Shown here: one piece after another, positions 44,834-48,554 of the stretch
How the letters are laid out: each line of letters begins with the position of its first letter
Position numbering within the stretch: position 1 is the stretch's first letter
From: an uncultured Woeseiaceae bacterium
GTDB taxonomy: Bacteria > Pseudomonadota > Gammaproteobacteria > Steroidobacterales > Woeseiaceae
Assembly: GCA_905182415.1 (NCBI GenBank)
Contig: CAJJBK010000042.1
Coordinates: forward strand, 1-48,554
DNA length: 48,554 nt
Direction: 5' to 3'
Notes under the pieces: generated by a model
Databases searched by the model: none
What the model was told of the DNA's origin: nothing
Seen by the model: the letters and a program-made list of their open reading frames with translations, nothing else
Made by a program: the position numbers and the translations under genes

Positions 44834-45808
44834 TTAATTAATCAATTGTGTGTTATTTTTGTAAGTATGCCAATCAATATTGCTGCCACACATAATTAAC
44901 ACAATTTTTTTGCCATCTAATTTCTCTTTCAATGGGCCCAAAAGAGCAGCTGTAGAAACAGCACATGCTGGCTCAATCGCTAAATTCATTTCATCAAAAA
45001 GAAGATTCATTGATTGAGCTATTTGATTCTCGCTAACTAAAAGTGATTGAGTAAGGTTATCTCGACAATACTCAAACGAAATAGGCATTGCAAAAGGTGC
45101 GGCAAGGCTATCAGCGATTGTGGCCATATTTTTGATTTTTTGTGGAGAGTTATTTTTTATGCTTTCGTTTATCGAATTGGCATGAAAAGGTTCGACCCCA
45201 TATATAGATGTAGAAGGTAATTTACCTCTTACATAAGATGAAAGCCCCGCACAGAGCCCACCGCCACCAATTGGAACTACCACTGCATTCATTTCACTAT
45301 ATTGTTCACATATCTCATAACCTAGTGTGGCTGTACCATGAATTATATCAATTCCCTCAAAAGGATGAATAAAAGCACGATTCTCTTTTTGTTTAATTGT
45401 TTCAACTTTCCTAAAGGCCGCAGTCGCATCATCAGCGAATACAACTTCCGCCCCTAATTTTCGGCATGACTCTACACGGAATATATTGGATGACTTTGGC
45501 ATAACAACCTTTGCATTAATTCCGAGCACTCTTGATGCATAGGCTATTGCAATAGCATGATTACCAGCACTGACGGCTGTAACACCATTTTTTAGTTGAT
45601 TTTTATTTAAACTCAATAATGAAGTTAACGCACCTCTTAACTTAAAAGTTCCTGTGTGTTGAAGAAACTCCATTTTGGCAAATATTTTTGTATTTTTAGA
45701 AAATCGCTGCTCTAAATCATAACAACGAACCATAGGTGTATTGACTATATAATCATCTAAAGTACTTCTTAGTTTCTTGATTGCAACTAAATCAACTGAA
45801 GTATTCAT
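44834..45808 (-). CDS. Threonine/serine dehydratase-type PLP enzyme
   Basis: Fold-type II PLP enzyme, probably threonine (or serine) ammonia-lyase. PLP-lysine Lys56 lies in HTGTFKLRGA (most relatives have TGSFK), followed by AVSAGNHAIAIAYA, the glycine loop VPIGGGGLCAGL and LIMCGSNID. At 324 residues it lacks the C-terminal ACT domain of biosynthetic IlvA, resembling catabolic TdcB, serine racemase or 3-hydroxyaspartate dehydratase. It could supply 2-ketobutyrate to the ilv genes in this window, but that is inference. It starts 47 nt after the tRNA-Pro 3' end and is followed by a D-2-hydroxyacid dehydrogenase. Confidence 0.85.
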   Translation of the reverse strand: MNTSVDLVAIKKLRSTLDDYIVNTPMVRCYDLEQRFSKNTKIFAKMEFLQHTGTFKLRGALTSLLSLNKNQLKNGVTAVSAGNHAIAIAYASRVLGINAKVVMPKSSNIFRVESCRKLGAEVVFADDATAAFRKVETIKQKENRAFIHPFEGIDIIHGTATLGYEICEQYSEMNAVVVPIGGGGLCAGLSSYVRGKLPSTSIYGVEPFHANSINESIKNNSPQKIKNMATIADSLAAPFAMPISFEYCRDNLTQSLLVSENQIAQSMNLLFDEMNLAIEPACAVSTAALLGPLKEKLDGKKIVLIMCGSNIDWHTYKNNTQLIN

Positions 45809-45855
45809 CTTCGTGACCCTAAATTATATTTATTAACAATTCTATATATTACAAA

Positions 45856-45932
45856 TGGTCGGGACGGAGAGATTCGAACTCACGACCCCCACAACCCCAT
45901 TGTGGTGCGCTACCAGGCTGCGCTACGCCCCG
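45856..45932 (-). tRNA. tRNA-Pro, anticodon GGG
   Basis: The minus strand folds as a tRNA: acceptor CGGGGCG/CGTCCCG (one G-U), D arm GCGC/GCGC, anticodon stem CCACA/TGTGG with loop ATGGGGT (anticodon GGG at 45898-45896), T loop TTCGAAT, and an encoded CCA. The T stem GTGAG/CTCTC has one T-T mismatch (50-64). It reads CCC and CCU. The order ihfA, merR-like gene, tRNA-Pro(GGG) is common in gammaproteobacteria. Confidence 0.97.
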
Positions 45933-45983
45933 ATTGTTTATTGTGAATTAGTTATTAAAGTCTTTAAGTGAGGGTATATGGTA

Positions 45984-46340
45984 TTAATTACGTAATATTT
46001 TATAAACATCTTCAAGTTCTATACGTAACTGCTTGATTATCTGTTGACTTTTTGAGATATCAGATTTGGATTCATCACCCATAAGACGTTGACGAGCACC
46101 TCCAATTGTAAATCCTTCATCGTACAATAAAGCTCGTATTTGTCTAATAATTATCACATCTTTTCTTTGGTAGTAGCGTCTATTACCTCGCCTTTTTACT
46201 GGTTTTAATTGCGGAAATTCTTGCTCCCAGTATCTTAGGACATGCGCTTTAACACCACATAATTCACTAGCTTCACCAATTGTAAAGTACCTTTTGCCAG
46301 GTATTGGGGGTAGCTCGTTATTATTTGCTGGTTCCAACAT
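45984..46340 (-). CDS. MerR-family transcriptional regulator next to ihfA
   Basis: Small MerR-type regulator with the winged-helix DNA-binding domain at about 16-86 ([40 protein letters not shown]) and a short helix [18 protein letters not shown], followed by a brief coiled tail. There is no ligand-binding cysteine set, so it is not a metal sensor of the MerR/CueR kind. The 118-residue protein beside ihfA is conserved across gammaproteobacteria; its targets are not known to me. It overlaps ihfA by 20 nt. Confidence 0.93.
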   Translation of the reverse strand: MLEPANNNELPPIPGKRYFTIGEASELCGVKAHVLRYWEQEFPQLKPVKRRGNRRYYQRKDVIIIRQIRALLYDEGFTIGGARQRLMGDESKSDISKSQQIIKQLRIELEDVYKILRN

Positions 46341-46620
46341 ATCCCTCTACTTTATTTTTCAATTTTTGACCTGGTTTAAATGTAACAACTCGGCGAGCTG
46401 AGATAGGTATATTTTCGCCAGTTTTAGGGTTCCTGCCTGGCCTTTGCTTCTTATCGCGTAAATCAAAATTTCCAAAACCAGATAATTTCACTTGATTACC
46501 ATTCGCTAAGGCTGATTTTAGCTCATCAAAATAAAGCTCAACAAGTTCGCGGGCTTCTCTTTTATTCAAACCTAATTCGTTATATAACGATTCAGCAATG
46601 TCTGCTTTTGTTAGTGCCAT
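46321..46620 (-). CDS. ihfA: Integration host factor alpha subunit
   Basis: Half of the DNA-bending heterodimer IHF. It begins [23 protein letters not shown], has the IHF/HU beta-arm [26 protein letters not shown] with the intercalating proline in RNPKTGE, and continues [22 protein letters not shown]. The 99 residues and its position 6 nt after pheT distinguish it from IhfB and HU. It may itself respond to the pheST operon control, as in E. coli. Confidence 0.97.
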   Translation of the reverse strand: MALTKADIAESLYNELGLNKREARELVELYFDELKSALANGNQVKLSGFGNFDLRDKKQRPGRNPKTGENIPISARRVVTFKPGQKLKNKVEGYVGTSK

Positions 46621-46626
46621 TAAATC

Positions 46627-48554
46627 CTAATCTCTTAATTTAGCGAAAAATTTCTTTTCAAGTAAAATCACAGTTTTTGAAATAATCTCATCTGCAACAG
46701 TGTCTGTAAGGGTGCGTGATTTTTCCTGCAAAATCAAGCCCAAAGCGATACTTTTTAGTCCTTCTTCTATGTTATTTCCCTCAAAAATATCAAAAACCTT
46801 TATTGATTGAATAATTTCAGGTTCTATAAACTTAATTGACTTAATGATATCCGCTGCTTTTATGTCTTTTTTGACAGTAAAAGAGATATCCCTTCTTATC
46901 AATGGGTACTTAGAAATCGGCTTAACTTTTAGAGAAACACCAGGATAAGCACTTATAATATTCAACTCAAATAAATAAACATCTCGTTTAATAGAGAATT
47001 TTTTAGCTAAAACGGGGTGCAACTTTCCCACTGAGCCAATTTTCAAGCCATTGAGGAGTAATTTTGCTGATTGCCCTTGTTGCAAGGATGCATTGTTATC
47101 TGGTTCAAATTCGAATTCATTTTCTATTGTATCAAGGATTAAAATCGACTCCAAATCGCCTTTTATGTCGTAGAAATTCACGTTGATAGATTTTTCTGAC
47201 CAATGCTCACCTCTTAAAGGTCCCATAATTAGTCCTGCAACTTGCTCGATTTCTTGATGACCATCGTTAGTACTTTCAAAGATTTTACCAATTTCAAATA
47301 ATCTCACTCGATCCATTTGTCGGGCTACATTCCTAGATGCGACATTTAGCAGTCCCGGCCAGATTGAACCTCGCATTGTCGACATATCTTTAGATAATGG
47401 GTTTGCAAGTCTTAATTCTGATTGCTTACCTGTAATAAGCGTATTCACATCATCATCGATAAAACTATAAGTAATAACTTCTTGGTAGTCTCTAGTGCAT
47501 AAATGATTGGCAATTTTATCAATATTTTTTAAATCGTCATTCGGTAGAGAAAGTGATCTTGATGAAACCTCAGTTAGCTCAGGTATTTTATCAAAACCAT
47601 ATATCCTTGCCACCTCCTCGATTAAATCTTCTTCTATTTGAAGATCGAACCGATATGATGGCACGCTTACCTGCCAATCAATTTTATTTTCACGTATTTT
47701 AAAATTCAACCTTACCAATATTTCAGAAATTTTATTAAAATCAATTTTATGACCTAATATTCTCTCAAGACGACGAGAAGTTAATTTTATAGTTTTATTT
47801 TTTGGCAGATAATCTTCATTTTTAATATCGGTGACCTTGCCAGCATCGCCACCACAAATAGACAACAATAATTCACAAGCTCTATTTACAGCGATCTTTT
47901 GTATCCTTGGATCGACCCCCCTCTCAAACCTCAGAGAGGCATCAGTATGCATGCCATATCTTCGAGCCACTCCTGCCATTACTTCGGTAGGCCAATAGGC
48001 GGCTTCAAATAAAACTGATGTGGTGTTTAATGATACTGAAGTCGATAAACCGCCCATAATTCCAGCCATACCAATTGGTCCTGAATCGTCAGTGATTACA
48101 ACAGTGTCTTTTTTTAATTCGACCTCTGATTCATCAAGCAATACTAAATGCTCATCTTTTTTCGCAAATCTTGGAATTATTGTTCCATTTACTTTTGATA
48201 AATCATAGGCATGTAAGGGCTGTCCAAGCTCTATCATTACAAAATTAGTAATATCTACAACTGGGTTAATTGATCTAATTCCTGATTTCCTAAGTTTTTC
48301 AACCATCCATAAAGGAGTTAAAGCTTTATTGTCTATATTAATTATAGCCTGAGCTGCCAATCTCGGGCACAAATCAGGAAAGGGGGTTTTAATGGAATAT
48401 TCCACTTTTGCACTTGGTTTATTGCTAATATCAAATTTGTATTTAATATCTTCCTTACAAGTCCCTGCTAAATCCCTTGCAATACCCAAGACAGAGAAAC
48501 AGTCGCCACGATTAGGCGTCAAATCTAAATCAATTATACGGTCAGGTAATTTAA
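46627..48554 (-). CDS. pheT: Phenylalanyl-tRNA synthetase beta subunit, partial (N-terminus beyond window)
   Basis: Charges tRNA-Phe together with PheS. The frame is open to the window edge, beginning LPDRIIDLDLTPNRGDCFSVLGIARDLA, so about 150 N-terminal residues (including the tRNA-binding-like domain) lie outside; 642 residues are visible. The B3/B4 editing region (PVVDITNFVMIELGQPLHAYDLSKV), the B5 domain, the core GSIWPGLLNVASRNVARQ and the C-terminal anticodon-binding domain (SKYPLIRRDISFTVKKDI) are present. The TTG at 48522 is internal, not the start. Confidence 0.97.
   Translation of the reverse strand, partial: KLPDRIIDLDLTPNRGDCFSVLGIARDLAGTCKEDIKYKFDISNKPSAKVEYSIKTPFPDLCPRLAAQAIINIDNKALTPLWMVEKLRKSGIRSINPVVDITNFVMIELGQPLHAYDLSKVNGTIIPRFAKKDEHLVLLDESEVELKKDTVVITDDSGPIGMAGIMGGLSTSVSLNTTSVLFEAAYWPTEVMAGVARRYGMHTDASLRFERGVDPRIQKIAVNRACELLLSICGGDAGKVTDIKNEDYLPKNKTIKLTSRRLERILGHKIDFNKISEILVRLNFKIRENKIDWQVSVPSYRFDLQIEEDLIEEVARIYGFDKIPELTEVSSRSLSLPNDDLKNIDKIANHLCTRDYQEVITYSFIDDDVNTLITGKQSELRLANPLSKDMSTMRGSIWPGLLNVASRNVARQMDRVRLFEIGKIFESTNDGHQEIEQVAGLIMGPLRGEHWSEKSINVNFYDIKGDLESILILDTIENEFEFEPDNNASLQQGQSAKLLLNGLKIGSVGKLHPVLAKKFSIKRDVYLFELNIISAYPGVSLKVKPISKYPLIRRDISFTVKKDIKAADIIKSIKFIEPEIIQSIKVFDIFEGNNIEEGLKSIALGLILQEKSRTLTDTVADEIISKTVILLEKKFFAKLRD

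Noticed and set aside
1-48554. CRISPR arrays, insertion sequences, prophage or integron features
   Set aside because: No regularly spaced repeats, transposase or integrase frames, or terminal inverted repeats were seen; base composition looks even throughout.

Overview
The window comes from an AT-rich, tightly packed gammaproteobacterial chromosome. Evidence for that assignment: the order pheT-ihfA-merR-tRNA-Pro(GGG), the fabD-fabG-acpP ... mltG-tmk-holB block, a type II secretion gspG-N run, a TonB system with DUF3450 and TtpC-like proteins, and a TonB-dependent receptor. Gene overlaps of 1-38 nt, convergent neighbours with almost no spacer, and beta-oxidation plus ETF genes fit a small-genome aquatic or marine heterotroph. 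The exact clade (for example SAR86- or OM182-like) is only a guess.

Layout. 1-2117 (-): TonB-dependent receptor, cut by the window edge. 2118-3563: small uncertain ORF and a glycerophosphodiesterase without signal peptide. 3650-5695 (+): FadJ-type beta-oxidation enzyme. 5706-10687 (-): holB, tmk, mltG, then a terminator, then acpP, fabG, fabD. 10853-16271 (+): gspG-H-I-J-K-L-M-N. 16268-24314 (-): one operon-like run sseA, CoA-transferase, addB, addA. 24417-26116 (+): etfB-etfA. 26119-32357 (-): peroxiredoxin, adrenodoxin-type ferredoxin, then TPR protein, TonB, ExbD, ExbB, TtpC-like ExbB, DUF3450. 32595-33812 (-): acyl-CoA dehydrogenase. 33813-34282: regulatory region with divergent promoters, a leucine-rich leader peptide and a terminator. 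34283-40463 (+): ilvC-ilvE-leuC-leuD-leuB-hisC. 40485-43331 (-): ilvD-lysA. 43438-48554 (-): pheT (partial), ihfA, merR-type regulator, tRNA-Pro, threonine/serine dehydratase, D-2-hydroxyacid dehydrogenase.

How the genes fit together. FadJ, acyl-CoA dehydrogenase, ETF and the CoA-transferase serve acyl-CoA catabolism, while fabD/fabG/acpP serve fatty acid synthesis. The TtpC/ExbB/ExbD/TonB cluster would energise outer-membrane receptors such as the one at the left edge. The ilv/leu genes cover most of branched-chain amino acid synthesis; acetolactate synthase and leuA are not in the window.

The most notable find is a classical-looking transcription attenuator in front of ilvC: a sigma70 promoter, an unannotated 26-codon leader peptide (34087-34167) with five Leu codons within seven positions, and an intrinsic terminator 47 nt before ilvC. 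Other points are an mltG whose membrane anchor is only encoded upstream of any standard start codon, a delta-prime subunit without its zinc cysteines, a free-standing diaminopimelate decarboxylase that resembles the C-terminal half of fused LysAC proteins, and a dispersed fab cluster. I saw no mobile element, CRISPR array or phage gene.
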